Of a stretch of 64,000 nucleotides of DNA, positions 44,708 through 53,340 are shown piece after piece (position 1 is the stretch's first letter; every line of letters starts with the position of its first letter). The stretch comes from DP-19 sp036496285 (GTDB lineage Bacteria > Desulfobacterota > Binatia > UTPRO1): NCBI GenBank assembly GCA_036496285.1, contig DASXLI010000018.1, forward strand, positions 1-64,000. Reading direction: 5' to 3'. Made by a program: the position numbers and the translations under genes. Under the pieces are notes generated by a model. The model searched no databases and was not told the origin of the DNA. It worked only from the letters and a program-made list of their open reading frames with translations.

Positions 44708-46375
44708 ATGACGAAGCTCACGCCCAGCGACGCGCAGTTCCGTGACGCCCTGGCCGGTCATCGAGGCCGCGTCGACGCCTTTCGCGCCGGCCGCGTCACC
44801 CCCGACGAGTTCCGGCCGATGCGCCTCAGCTACGGCCTCTACTACCAGCTCGATCACACCAGCTACATGCAGCGCATCAAGGTTCCGGGGGGCCTGCTCA
44901 CCTCGGCGCAGATGAACCGGCTGAACGACATCGCGGACGCGTACGGCCGCGGCGTCGGCCACGTCACGACCCGTCAGGACGTGCAGTTCCACTGGGTGCC
45001 GCTCGAGGAAGTCTCGAACATGTACGAACGGCTGCACGAGGTCGGCATCACGACGCGGGGCGCATGCTCGGACAGCGTGCGTAACGTCACCGCGTGCCCG
45101 CACTCGGGCCTCCTCGCCGTCGAGCCCTTCGACGTGAGCCCGTACGCGCTCGCGATCAACGCGTACTTCCTCTTCAATCCGCTGAACCTCACGCTGCCGC
45201 GCAAGTTCAAGATCGCGCTCAGCAACTGCCCGCGCGACTGCGCCCAGGGCCCGATCAACGACATCGGCCTGTATGCCCACGTCCGCGCCGACGGTACGCC
45301 CGGCTTCGCGGTGCACGTCGCGGGCGGCCTCGGGGCGCAGCCGTTCCTCGCCAAGCCCATGCTCGAGTTCGTGCCGGTCGACGACGTGCTGGTCGTCTGC
45401 GAGGCGGTCGTTCGGCTGCAGCATCGCCTGGGCGAGCGCAAGAACCGCAGCCGCGCGCGCATGAAGTACCTGATGAAGAAGCTCGGGCCGCCGAGGTTCC
45501 GCGAGCTGTTCGAGGCCGAGATGGCGCGCGTCGAGGCCACCCGCGGCGCCATGCTGCGTCGCGAGCTGCAGGCGGCCGTCGAGGCCTATCGCGTGCCGCC
45601 CCCGCGCCAGGCGGCGGCGCCGGCGGTCGCGAGCAACGGCGCCGCGGGCTACGCCGCGTGGCGGGTCACGAACTGCGCCGTGCAGCGTGAGACCGGCTAC
45701 TACGCCGTCACGGTGACCGTGCCGTTCGGCGACTACAGCACCGACCAGGGGCGCGCGCTCGCCGCGCTGGCCGACGAGTACGGCAACGGCACGCTGCGCA
45801 CCACCAACGAGCAGAACTTCGTCCTGCCGTACGTGAGCGGTGCCGCGCTGCCGGCGGTCTATCATCGCCTGGACGAGATCGGCCTCGGGGAGGCCTACGC
45901 CAATCATCTGACCGACGTCGTCTCGTGCCCGGGCGCCGACTACTGCAGCCTGGCGGTGACGCGCTCGATGGGCATGGCGGAGCGCATCCGCGACCACCTG
46001 GCGGGGATCGGCCTTGCGCCGGCGGAGCTCGGCGAGCTGCACGTCAAGATCAGCGGCTGTCCGAACTCGTGCGGCCAGCACCACGTCGGCGATTTCGGGC
46101 TGACCGGCATGCTGATCAAGGGCACCGACGGCAAGGAGCGCCCGCACTACTCGATCCTCGTCGGCGGCAGCGTCGGCGAGGAGGGCTCGGGCCTCGGCCA
46201 GCGCCTCGGCGGACGCTACCCGGAGGAGACCGCGCCGCAGGCGATCGTTGCGGTCGCGCGCTGCTACCAGAAGGAGCGCGCCGCGGACGAGAGCTTCGCG
46301 CAGTTCATCCGCCGCGTCGGCGTCGATCACGTGACCACGGCGGCGCGCGCCGCGGTTCCCGACAGCGTCCGATGA
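44708..46375 (+). CDS. Siroheme-dependent nitrite/sulfite reductase
   Basis: Single-chain reductase of 555 residues built of two ferredoxin-like halves and two siroheme/[4Fe-4S] domains; reduces sulfite to sulfide or nitrite to ammonia by six electrons. The metal ligands are Cys407 and Cys413 in SCPGADYCS (CxxxxxC) and Cys451 and Cys455 in GCPNSCGQHH (CxxxC). The first half contains FHWVPLEEV, NVTACPHSG and SNCPRDCAQG, a degenerate cysteine set like the symmetric half of assimilatory enzymes. AAGGAG lies before the ATG. Sulfite versus nitrite cannot be separated by sequence alone; there is no siroheme synthase gene beside it. Confidence 0.9.
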   Translation: MTKLTPSDAQFRDALAGHRGRVDAFRAGRVTPDEFRPMRLSYGLYYQLDHTSYMQRIKVPGGLLTSAQMNRLNDIADAYGRGVGHVTTRQDVQFHWVPLEEVSNMYERLHEVGITTRGACSDSVRNVTACPHSGLLAVEPFDVSPYALAINAYFLFNPLNLTLPRKFKIALSNCPRDCAQGPINDIGLYAHVRADGTPGFAVHVAGGLGAQPFLAKPMLEFVPVDDVLVVCEAVVRLQHRLGERKNRSRARMKYLMKKLGPPRFRELFEAEMARVEATRGAMLRRELQAAVEAYRVPPPRQAAAPAVASNGAAGYAAWRVTNCAVQRETGYYAVTVTVPFGDYSTDQGRALAALADEYGNGTLRTTNEQNFVLPYVSGAALPAVYHRLDEIGLGEAYANHLTDVVSCPGADYCSLAVTRSMGMAERIRDHLAGIGLAPAELGELHVKISGCPNSCGQHHVGDFGLTGMLIKGTDGKERPHYSILVGGSVGEEGSGLGQRLGGRYPEETAPQAIVAVARCYQKERAADESFAQFIRRVGVDHVTTAARAAVPDSVR

Positions 46376-46656
46376 CCGCGCGCGACGAGCTGGCCGAGCC
46401 GCCGGCGGCCGCTCGTCCCGACGACGCCGATCCGCGCGACCGGTTCCATCGCGGCGTGCTCATGCGCCTGCGGCCCGGAAGCCAGACGGGGCTCGTGCGC
46501 ACCGGCAACGGACGCGAGATCGAGTTCGCGCTGCGCGACATCCGCCTGCTCGGCGCCGCGGACGGCTTCGCCGGCCTGCGCGAGGGCATGGAGGTCGGCT
46601 TCGACCTCGGCTGGACGTCGCGTGGCGTGCGCGTGACGATGCTCAAGGTCTGGTGA
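46372..46656 (+). CDS. Small protein coupled to the siroheme reductase
   Basis: 94 residues with ATG overlapping the reductase stop (ATGA). The core RFHRGVLMRLRPGSQTGLVR and MEVGFDLGWTSRGVRVTMLKVW reads like a cold-shock/OB-type beta barrel, with the N-terminal ~25 residues acidic and disordered-looking. Its coupling suggests it serves the reductase, perhaps as RNA-binding regulator or small partner. Not recognised with confidence. Confidence 0.6.
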   Translation: MTARDELAEPPAAARPDDADPRDRFHRGVLMRLRPGSQTGLVRTGNGREIEFALRDIRLLGAADGFAGLREGMEVGFDLGWTSRGVRVTMLKVW

Positions 46657-46675
46657 GCGTCGCTCGGCGCGCCGC

Positions 46676-47500
46676 TCAGAGCGGCAGCGACGTCCGGTAG
46701 AGCAGGAAGCGCCCGAGCATCTCGCCGACGACGGTCGTCAGCAGGGCGACGTAGAAGAGCCCGGTCGCCGCCATCGTCTGCGGGATGGCGAGCGTCCGCC
46801 AGATCATCCACGCGATCGCCAGCGCGGGGATCGGCCCGAGGCCGAGGCGGGTCCAGAGCAGCTCGCGGTGGTCGGTCCAGAGCGCGTGGAGGGCGCTGCT
46901 CGTCGCCGCGCCCCCAGCGAGCTGGAGGAGGGCGAGGGAGAGCGCCAGGGTGCCGAGCTGGAGGAGCAGGCTCGTACGGTAGAGCCGCCAGATGCGCACG
47001 AACGGCGCGAGCGGCATGCCGACGTCGATCAGGTACCAGTGGCCGAGCAGCATGCCGCAGGCGGTCGCGCCGAGAAGGAGCGCCGAGACGAGGAAGCTGA
47101 GCGGGTAGAGGAGGGTCTCGAGCGACCAGGGCGGTGCCTGCGAGAAGTGCAGGGCGCTCGCGACGAGCGCGCAGAGGCCGCTCACGAGCGTGGCGACGTA
47201 GGCGACGGCGCGGCGGCGATACGGGTCGCCCCAGAGCGACGCGACGTAGACGCTCGCGGCGAGCGCGAAGACCGACCAGCCGCCGACCTCGAGGAGCGGC
47301 GCGCCCGTGGTGGCGCCTCCGCTCGACCGCCCGACCAGGGCCAGCTCGCCGAGGCTGATGCAGAGCGCGCTCGCCAGGAAGACGGCGGCGCTCGACTTGT
47401 AGAAGCCGCGCTCGATGTCGTGGAACGGCAGCTGCCCGAGCGCGAAGAACCCCCCGACCGCGAGCTGTCCGAACACCAGGAGGAAGCAGTGGGCGAACAT
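46676..47500 (-). CDS. Polytopic membrane protein
   Basis: 274 residues with about eight hydrophobic helices, beginning MFAHCFLLVFGQLAVGG. HDIERGFYKSS and LHFSQAPPWSLETLLYPLSF are polar loops; GHWYLIDVGMPLAPFVRIW is the most distinctive conserved-looking segment. His residues at LGQLPFHDI, SALHFSQ and LGHWYL could bind heme, which would fit its place near the bc operon, but this is inference. ATG 47500 was chosen; a GTG two codons earlier is possible. Function unknown. Confidence 0.65.
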   Translation of the reverse strand: MFAHCFLLVFGQLAVGGFFALGQLPFHDIERGFYKSSAAVFLASALCISLGELALVGRSSGGATTGAPLLEVGGWSVFALAASVYVASLWGDPYRRRAVAYVATLVSGLCALVASALHFSQAPPWSLETLLYPLSFLVSALLLGATACGMLLGHWYLIDVGMPLAPFVRIWRLYRTSLLLQLGTLALSLALLQLAGGAATSSALHALWTDHRELLWTRLGLGPIPALAIAWMIWRTLAIPQTMAATGLFYVALLTTVVGEMLGRFLLYRTSLPL

Positions 47501-47618
47501 CGGCACGCGGCGGCGACAGTAAACGACGCTCGGCGAGGAGACAACGCGCGGCGGTGCGGCGGCGGATGCCCCCCGCTGTTGAAAATGGGGCAGGGCTGTA
47601 ATAAGCCTCGACACTTAG

Positions 47619-47966
47619 ATGGAGGACCGGGCGCGGATCCTTGAGGATCGGGTCGAGGATCTGACGCGCGCAATCGCGACGACGATCAACGAAGCCGACG
47701 TCCCGGAGCGGCCGGACATCCGGAGCGAGCTCCGGGACTTTGCGATCACATTGCTGAAGGAGTCGGTCGTTCTCCCGGAGGCGACGACGGGTGCAGCGGA
47801 GGGAGCCGGGAGCGCGTTCAATCCGTTGGCGATGGGTATCCCGCTCTTCTTCGCGGGAGTGGTGTTGTTCTTCCTGTTTCCGCCGGTCGGCATGATGTTG
47901 TTCGTAGCCTCGGTGGTGATGATGGTGTGGGGGCTGATTGCTTCGATGGTGACGCGACGGCGGTGA
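47619..47966 (+). CDS. Small two-helix membrane protein
   Basis: 115 residues. A charged helical N terminus (RARILEDRVEDLTRAIATTI) is followed by two hydrophobic helices (MGIPLFFAGVVLFFLFP, GMMLFVASVVMMVWGLIASM) and a basic end TRRR. It precedes the Rieske gene by ~100 bases on the same strand, so it may belong to the bc operon, but the gap is larger than between the other genes. Not recognised. Confidence 0.6.
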   Translation: MEDRARILEDRVEDLTRAIATTINEADVPERPDIRSELRDFAITLLKESVVLPEATTGAAEGAGSAFNPLAMGIPLFFAGVVLFFLFPPVGMMLFVASVVMMVWGLIASMVTRRR

Positions 47967-48063
47967 GGAGCGAACGGCCCGTCGAAGGCGGGGACGTCAG
48001 GGCCCTGCCTGGTCCTTCCACGACATAGCGGACATAGCAGCGATACAGCGGAGAAGCGTCGGT

Positions 48064-48669
48064 ATGGCCAAGGCCGAGAAGCAGCTCACGGAAGCGGATC
48101 TCAAGGAGCTCGAGGAGCGCCGTCGCGCCGAGCAGGTTCGCGAGCGCGCGAAGCGCGAGCGCGAAAAGGCCCAGCTCGGGAGCCTCTGGTCGCGGCGCGA
48201 CTTCATGGGGCGCGCCGCCTGGGGCGTGTTCACGGCGTTCACCGGCATCACGCTCCTCGGCTTCATGCGCTCCGCGTTCCCGCGCATCCTGTTCCAGCCG
48301 CCGACGAAATTCAAAGCCGGCTTTCCGAAGGACTTCACGGTCGGCGAGATCAGCGAGAAGTTCAAGAAGGACTTCCGCGTCTGGATCATCCGGACGGAGG
48401 AGGGGTTCTACGCGCTCTTCGCCAAGTGCACGCACCTCGGCTGCACGCCGCGCTGGCTCGCGGCCGAGAACAAGTTCAAGTGCCCGTGCCACGGCAGCGG
48501 CTTCTACAAGACCGGCATCAACTTCGAGGGGCCGGCGCCGCGCCCCCTCGAGCGCCTGCGCATCACGCTCGCCGAGGACGGCCAGATCGTCGTCGACAAG
48601 GGCGTGAAGTACCTCTACGAGAAGGGCGATTGGACCAAGCCCGGCGCGTTTCTCAAGTTCTCGGCCTAG
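48064..48669 (+). CDS. Rieske [2Fe-2S] protein of the cytochrome bc complex
   Basis: Carries electrons from quinol to the c-type cytochrome. 201 residues. Cluster ligands Cys122 and His124 in KCTHLGC, Cys140 and His143 in CPCHGSGF, with Cys127 and Cys142 for the disulfide. A single N-terminal membrane helix (GVFTAFTGITLLGFM) is preceded by SLWSRRDFMGRA, a twin-arginine-type anchor sequence. The N-terminal ~40 residues are charged and coiled. The 12 bases to cytochrome b confirm one operon. Confidence 0.94.
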   Translation: MAKAEKQLTEADLKELEERRRAEQVRERAKREREKAQLGSLWSRRDFMGRAAWGVFTAFTGITLLGFMRSAFPRILFQPPTKFKAGFPKDFTVGEISEKFKKDFRVWIIRTEEGFYALFAKCTHLGCTPRWLAAENKFKCPCHGSGFYKTGINFEGPAPRPLERLRITLAEDGQIVVDKGVKYLYEKGDWTKPGAFLKFSA

Positions 48670-48681
48670 GGAGCCACGGAC

Positions 48682-49449
48682 ATGGCATGGGATGACATCA
48701 AGCGGCAGATCACCGAGTCGGACGTCTGGCAGTCGATGTTCCGGCACGGCTACGAGGATACGCCCCGCAACCGCATCTTGATGGTGTCGGGCAATGTCTG
48801 GCTGCACCTCCACCCGTCCAAGGTCCGGCGCCATGCCGTCCGCATGCGCTTCACCTGGTGCATGGGCGGCATCACCTTCCTCATGTTCCTGGTGACGACG
48901 GTCACCGGCGTCTATCTGATGTTCTACTACCGGCCGACGGCAGAGTACGCGTACGCGGACATGAAGTATCTCGAGTTCGACATGCCGTTCGGGATGCTCA
49001 TGCGGAACATGCACCGCTGGGCGGCCCACGCCATGGTCATCGCGGTCTGGCTACACATGTTCCGTGTGTTCCTCACGGGATCGTACAAGCCGCCGCGGGA
49101 GTTCAACTGGGTCGTCGGCGTCATCCTGCTCGTGCTGACGCTGCTCCTCAGCTTCACCGGCTACCTGCTGCCGTGGGATCAGCTGTCGATCTGGGCCGTG
49201 ACCGTCGGCTCGAACATGGCGCGCGCCACACCGTTCCTCGGTCACGAGGGCCCCGGCCACGAGCTGATGGGCGTCAACCCGATCTACGACGCGCGCGCCT
49301 TCATCTTCGGTGGCGGCGAGATCGGCCCGCACACCCTGATGCGCTTCTACATCCTGCACTGCATCTTCTTCCCGCTGGTCACCAGCCTCTTCCTCGCCGT
49401 GCACTTCTGGCGCATCCGTCGTGACGGCTTTTCCGGGCCGCCGCTCTAA
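48682..49449 (+). CDS. petB: Cytochrome b, N-terminal half (b6-like)
   Basis: 255 residues with four core helices. The two heme-ligand His pairs are in MHRWAAHAMVIAVWLHMFRV and HCIFFPLVTSLFLAVHFWRI, each with the ~13-14 residue gap typical of cytochrome b. SFTGYLLPWDQL is the conserved Q-cycle loop. The protein stops after four helices, so the complex is of the split b6f-like type. The quinol-oxidation motif PEWY/PDWY belongs on subunit IV. ATG at 48682. Confidence 0.95.
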   Translation: MAWDDIKRQITESDVWQSMFRHGYEDTPRNRILMVSGNVWLHLHPSKVRRHAVRMRFTWCMGGITFLMFLVTTVTGVYLMFYYRPTAEYAYADMKYLEFDMPFGMLMRNMHRWAAHAMVIAVWLHMFRVFLTGSYKPPREFNWVVGVILLVLTLLLSFTGYLLPWDQLSIWAVTVGSNMARATPFLGHEGPGHELMGVNPIYDARAFIFGGGEIGPHTLMRFYILHCIFFPLVTSLFLAVHFWRIRRDGFSGPPL

Positions 49450-49467
49450 GGGATCCGGGGGACTCCG

Positions 49468-49548
49468 ATGCGCGTCCTGGTCCTGCCCATCGTGTTCGGC
49501 CTCATCCTCTGGGTGATGTACATCGCGGCCAAGCCGCGTGGAGAGTGA
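49468..49548 (+). CDS. 26-residue single-helix ORF in the bc operon
   Basis: A tiny frame from ATG 49468 to TGA 49548, between cytochrome b and subunit IV, with GGGGGA at the right spot upstream. The product is essentially one membrane helix: starts MRVLVLPIVFGLILW, continues VMYIAAK and ends PRGE. It resembles the tiny PetG/PetL/PetN subunits of b6f in size and location, but those are not similar in sequence. Evidence is the reading frame, ribosome site, tight spacing (19 and 2 bases) and composition. Confidence 0.55.
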   Translation: MRVLVLPIVFGLILWVMYIAAKPRGE

Positions 49549-49550
49549 GC

Positions 49551-50375
49551 ATGGTGGAAGAACGAGCCGCGTTACAGGCCGTCGCGGGCGGCGCCGCCGC
49601 CAAGCGCATCGAGGTGCCGATCCGCAAGGCGCAGGGTCCCGGCGACGACAAGATCCACACCTGGCCGTATCTCGTCCGGTCGGAGTTCATCTGCGCGATC
49701 CTCGTGCTGGTGGTCCTCATCGTGTGGTCGCTCCTTTCGGATGCGCCGCTCGAGGAGCCCGCCAACCCGACCAAGACGCCGAACCCGTCGAAGGCGCCGT
49801 GGTACTTCCTCGGCCTGCAGGAGATGCTGGTCTTCTTCGACCCGTGGCACGCCGGCGTGACGCTGCCGAGCCTGATCATCGTCGGGCTGATGGTGCTGCC
49901 GTACATCGACATCAACCCGAAGGGGAACGGCTACTACTGCTTCAACGACCGCAAGTACGAGATCATGACCTTCTTCCTCGGCTTCCACATCCTGTGGGTG
50001 TCGTTGATCATCATCGGCACGTTCCTGCGCGGGCCGGGCTGGAACTGGTTCTGGTTCTGGGAGCCGTGGGACGTCCACAAGGTCGAGGCGCTGACGTCGG
50101 TGAACCTGCCGTACCTCCTCGGCGTGCGGAACCCGACGCTCGACTTCCTGGTCGGTGCCGCCTTCGTCATCGGCTTCTTCGTCGTCGGCACCGCGGCGAT
50201 GTACGTATGGATCGTCCGATTGAAGGGCCGCGAGTTCATGCGGCGTTGGGGTGCGGTGCGGTTCGGCATCACCGCGTTCCTTTTCCTCAACATGTGGGGC
50301 GTCGTGCTCAAGATGCTGATGCGCCACCTCGCGTCGGTCAAGTACATATGGGCGACGCCGTGGATCAACATCTGA
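49551..50375 (+). CDS. petD: Cytochrome b C-terminal half / subunit IV
   Basis: 274 residues. The N-terminal half has NPTKTPNPSKAPWYFLGLQE, the PxxAPWYFLGLQE region that matches the quinol site of subunit IV (the equivalent of the PEWY loop is PWYFLG here). Hydrophobic helices follow, including MTFFLGFHILWVSLIIIG and FLVGAAFVIGFFVVGTAAM; this is longer than plant PetD because extra helices are fused at the C terminus. ATG 49551 is used, GTG six bases earlier possible. The stop leads directly into a small membrane ORF. Confidence 0.88.
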   Translation: MVEERAALQAVAGGAAAKRIEVPIRKAQGPGDDKIHTWPYLVRSEFICAILVLVVLIVWSLLSDAPLEEPANPTKTPNPSKAPWYFLGLQEMLVFFDPWHAGVTLPSLIIVGLMVLPYIDINPKGNGYYCFNDRKYEIMTFFLGFHILWVSLIIIGTFLRGPGWNWFWFWEPWDVHKVEALTSVNLPYLLGVRNPTLDFLVGAAFVIGFFVVGTAAMYVWIVRLKGREFMRRWGAVRFGITAFLFLNMWGVVLKMLMRHLASVKYIWATPWINI

Positions 50376-50389
50376 CGTGACGGCTCGGG

Positions 50390-50563
50390 GTGGTCTTCTA
50401 CGTTGCCAAGCTGCTCGAGCTGATTGGGTTCGCGCACGTGGGGTATGCGCTGTTCGTGGGGCTCACGCAGGACAACGCCATGGGTCCCGAGTTGAAGCTA
50501 CTGATGCTGGGGGCGCTGCTGTTCACCCTCGGACGACTTCTCGAACGCAAGGCGGCGACGTGA
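50390..50563 (+). CDS. 57-residue membrane ORF in the bc operon
   Basis: GTG 50390 follows an in-frame TGA (50378-50380) and runs to TGA 50561-50563. The product has two hydrophobic parts, VFYVAKLLELIGFAHVGYAL and LKLLMLGALLFTLGRLL, separated by a short acidic loop and ending in a basic tail ERKAAT. It ends nine bases before the octaheme cytochrome gene. Expected for a small membrane subunit or assembly factor of this complex; no family recognised. Confidence 0.55.
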   Translation: MVFYVAKLLELIGFAHVGYALFVGLTQDNAMGPELKLLMLGALLFTLGRLLERKAAT

Positions 50564-50572
50564 AGGGTCGAC

Positions 50573-53299
50573 ATGGCACGGCTTAAGACGGACATCGACG
50601 AGGAGAAGAAGTCCCGCAGCGTGCTGTTCCTGCTGTCGGCCATCGCCTTGCTCGTCACGGGCATCTGGGCGGTCTGGAACGACAACATCTCGCGCCGTCC
50701 CTGGAAGCTCTTCCAGCACGAGTTCCGCGACATCGAGTATCAGCGGGCGGAGGACGCGCTCTCCGATGCCGACAAGAAGCTCGAGGCCGACCCACAGTAC
50801 CAGGATCTGCAGAAGCAGCTCGCCGCCGCCAAGCAGAGCCTGACCACCGGTGACGTCGCCAAGCAGATCGCCGACCGTCAGGCGCAGCTCGCCGGGCTGG
50901 AGAAGCGCTTCGGTGAGGCGGATCTCAACGTGCGGTTCGTGAAGAGCGAGCTCGAAGAGGCCTGGTACGAGCTCGACCACGCGCGCGAAAACGGCCAGCC
51001 GGAGGAGCCCAAGCGCGAGCGCATCAACGCGCTCGAGGCCACCCGCGTCGAGCGCAAGAAGCTCTTCGACGACCTCACCGCCCAGCGCGAGAAGCTCGAG
51101 AACGAGATCAAGGAGCTGCAGACGGGCGTGAAGACGATCGAGGACAAGATCGCCGACGTGTCCGCGGAGAAGATCAAGGCCGAGCAGAAGGTCGACGGCA
51201 TGATCGTGCTGCACGTCGGGCCGGTCAAGATGCTGCAGGTGCCGCGCATCGAGCAGACCGTCATCGAGGAGTTCGACCGCAACGCCTATAATCAGCCGGT
51301 GGCGCGCGTCGATCGCTGCGTGTCGTGCCACGTCGGCATCGACAAGCCGGGCTTCGAGGATCAGCCGAACCCGTTCAAGACGCATCCCGACCGCGAGCAC
51401 CTGCTCGCCAACCACCCGGTCGACAAGTTCGGCTGCACGCCGTGCCACGACGGCCAGGGCGCCAGCGTGAACAGCGTCGTGCAAGCGCACGGCGACGTGC
51501 CGTTCTGGGAGCATCCGCTGCTGCGCGGCCCGAAGGTGCAGGCGCGCTGCGCCAAATGCCACATGGACGTGGCCGACATCGACCACACGGACCACATCGC
51601 CGCGGGGCAGAAGCTGTTCGAGAACCTCGGCTGCACCGGCTGCCACCTGGTCGAGGGTCTCGAGGAGCTGCCGAAGGTGGGACCGTATCTGCGGCGCATC
51701 GGTGCCAAGGTCGATCCGTCGTGGCTCGAGCGCTGGGTGACCAACCCGCACGAGTTCCGGCCGAGCACGAAGATGCCGAACTTCCTCCTCAGCCCGGAGC
51801 AGGGCACCGCGGTCGCCGCGTACGTCCTGAAGGCCTCGGCCAAGGAGTCGGAGGATTGGTTGGCGCAGTACCCAGAGCCGACCGGTGTCGATTCCTCGAA
51901 CGAGACGCTGGTGACACGCGGCCGCGAGCTCACCGAGACGATCGGCTGCAAGGGCTGCCACGCGTTCAAAGAGGACCAGCACGGCCCGCGGCTCGGGAAC
52001 GGCGAGGACGAGACCGATCCGACGGTTCCGGCAGGCCAGGGGTCGCAGACGCGCACCAGCAAGGACATCGCGCCGAACCTCGCCAACGTTGCCGAGAAGA
52101 CGGGCGGCCGCTGGATCTACCATTGGCTGAAGAACCCGCGGCACTTCTCGCCGGTATCGCGCATGCCGAGCCTGCGCCTCACCGACGACGAGGCGGCGGC
52201 GCTCACCTCGTACCTGCTCACACTCGGCAAGAAGAAGCCGGAGGCGCCGGAGCGTCTCGCGGCGCTCTCCAAGCCGGAGACCATCGCCGACGGCGAGAAG
52301 CTGGTGCGCAAGTACGGCTGCGCCGGGTGCCACGACATCCCAGGCATGGAGAACGAGTCGCGCATCGGCGTCGAGCTCTCAGCCTTCGGCTCGAAGACCG
52401 TCGAGGAGCTCTTCTTCGGGGAGCGCTACGACATTGCGCGCACGTGGGATGACTGGACGCTCAACAAGATCAAGACGCCGCGTATCTATGCCACCGAGCG
52501 CATCGAGCAGGTCATGCCGCAGTTCGATTTGCCCGCGGACGACATCAAGGAGCTGCGCGTCTACCTGACCAGCCGCAACGAGCACGTCGTCCCGGTCAAG
52601 TATCGCTACAAGCCGACCGATCCGGCGCAGACGGAGATCGTCGACGGCGAGCGCCTCGTCACCAAGTACAATTGCACGGGCTGCCACCAGATCGAAGGCA
52701 AGGGCGGCTTCATCCGCACCTTCTATCAGGACAACCTGCAGCTCGCGCCGCCGGTGCTGCATGGCGAGGGCGCCAAGGTGCAGTCCGATTGGCTCTTCAG
52801 CTTCCTGAAGAGCCCGGTACCCATCCGTCCGTGGCTCAAGCTGCGCATGCCGACCTTCAACCTCTCCGACGAGGACGCGGGCGCGATCGTCGCGTACTTC
52901 TCGGCACGCGCGCGCAAGGACATCCCCTTCGTCTACGTCGACAACGGCGCGATCCCTGCCGAGAACATCGCCGCGGGGAAGCAGCTGATGTCGCCCGACT
53001 ACTTCAACTGCTTCTCGTGCCACGTGCAGGGCGACAAGAATCCCGAGGGTCCGCCCGAGGGTTGGGCACCCAACCTCGCGATGGCGAAGCATCGCCTCAA
53101 TCCCGAGTGGATCATCCAGTGGCTGCACGACCCGCAGAAGGTGCAGCCCGGCACCAAGATGCCGAGCTTCTATCCCGGCGGTCCGGACGACATCTTCGGC
53201 GGCGACGAGGAGCACCAGATCCGCGCGATTCGCGACTACCTGATGGTGCTCGGTCTGCCCGAGGGGAGCGGCAGCCGTACCCAGATGGCGCAGCAGTAG
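50573..53299 (+). CDS. Membrane-anchored octaheme cytochrome c
   Basis: 908 residues. One N-terminal helix (SVLFLLSAIALLVTGIWAVW, 16-35) anchors it, followed by a long Glu/Lys coiled coil (about 55-215) and then eight CxxCH sites: 249, 288, 326, 354, 459, 583, 701 and 813. The segments WLERWVTNPHEFRPSTKMPN, LKNPRHFSPVSRMPSL, LKSPVPIRPWLKLRMPTF and WLHDPQKVQPGTKMPSF are repeated with a Met that may be the sixth ligand, so four cytochrome-c-like domains can be counted besides simpler sites. Probably takes electrons from the bc complex in place of cytochrome f/c1. Confidence 0.9.
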   Translation: MARLKTDIDEEKKSRSVLFLLSAIALLVTGIWAVWNDNISRRPWKLFQHEFRDIEYQRAEDALSDADKKLEADPQYQDLQKQLAAAKQSLTTGDVAKQIADRQAQLAGLEKRFGEADLNVRFVKSELEEAWYELDHARENGQPEEPKRERINALEATRVERKKLFDDLTAQREKLENEIKELQTGVKTIEDKIADVSAEKIKAEQKVDGMIVLHVGPVKMLQVPRIEQTVIEEFDRNAYNQPVARVDRCVSCHVGIDKPGFEDQPNPFKTHPDREHLLANHPVDKFGCTPCHDGQGASVNSVVQAHGDVPFWEHPLLRGPKVQARCAKCHMDVADIDHTDHIAAGQKLFENLGCTGCHLVEGLEELPKVGPYLRRIGAKVDPSWLERWVTNPHEFRPSTKMPNFLLSPEQGTAVAAYVLKASAKESEDWLAQYPEPTGVDSSNETLVTRGRELTETIGCKGCHAFKEDQHGPRLGNGEDETDPTVPAGQGSQTRTSKDIAPNLANVAEKTGGRWIYHWLKNPRHFSPVSRMPSLRLTDDEAAALTSYLLTLGKKKPEAPERLAALSKPETIADGEKLVRKYGCAGCHDIPGMENESRIGVELSAFGSKTVEELFFGERYDIARTWDDWTLNKIKTPRIYATERIEQVMPQFDLPADDIKELRVYLTSRNEHVVPVKYRYKPTDPAQTEIVDGERLVTKYNCTGCHQIEGKGGFIRTFYQDNLQLAPPVLHGEGAKVQSDWLFSFLKSPVPIRPWLKLRMPTFNLSDEDAGAIVAYFSARARKDIPFVYVDNGAIPAENIAAGKQLMSPDYFNCFSCHVQGDKNPEGPPEGWAPNLAMAKHRLNPEWIIQWLHDPQKVQPGTKMPSFYPGGPDDIFGGDEEHQIRAIRDYLMVLGLPEGSGSRTQMAQQ

Positions 53300-53340
53300 A
53301 TCCCCCAAACATCATCATCCAAACACGGAGGAAGACGACC

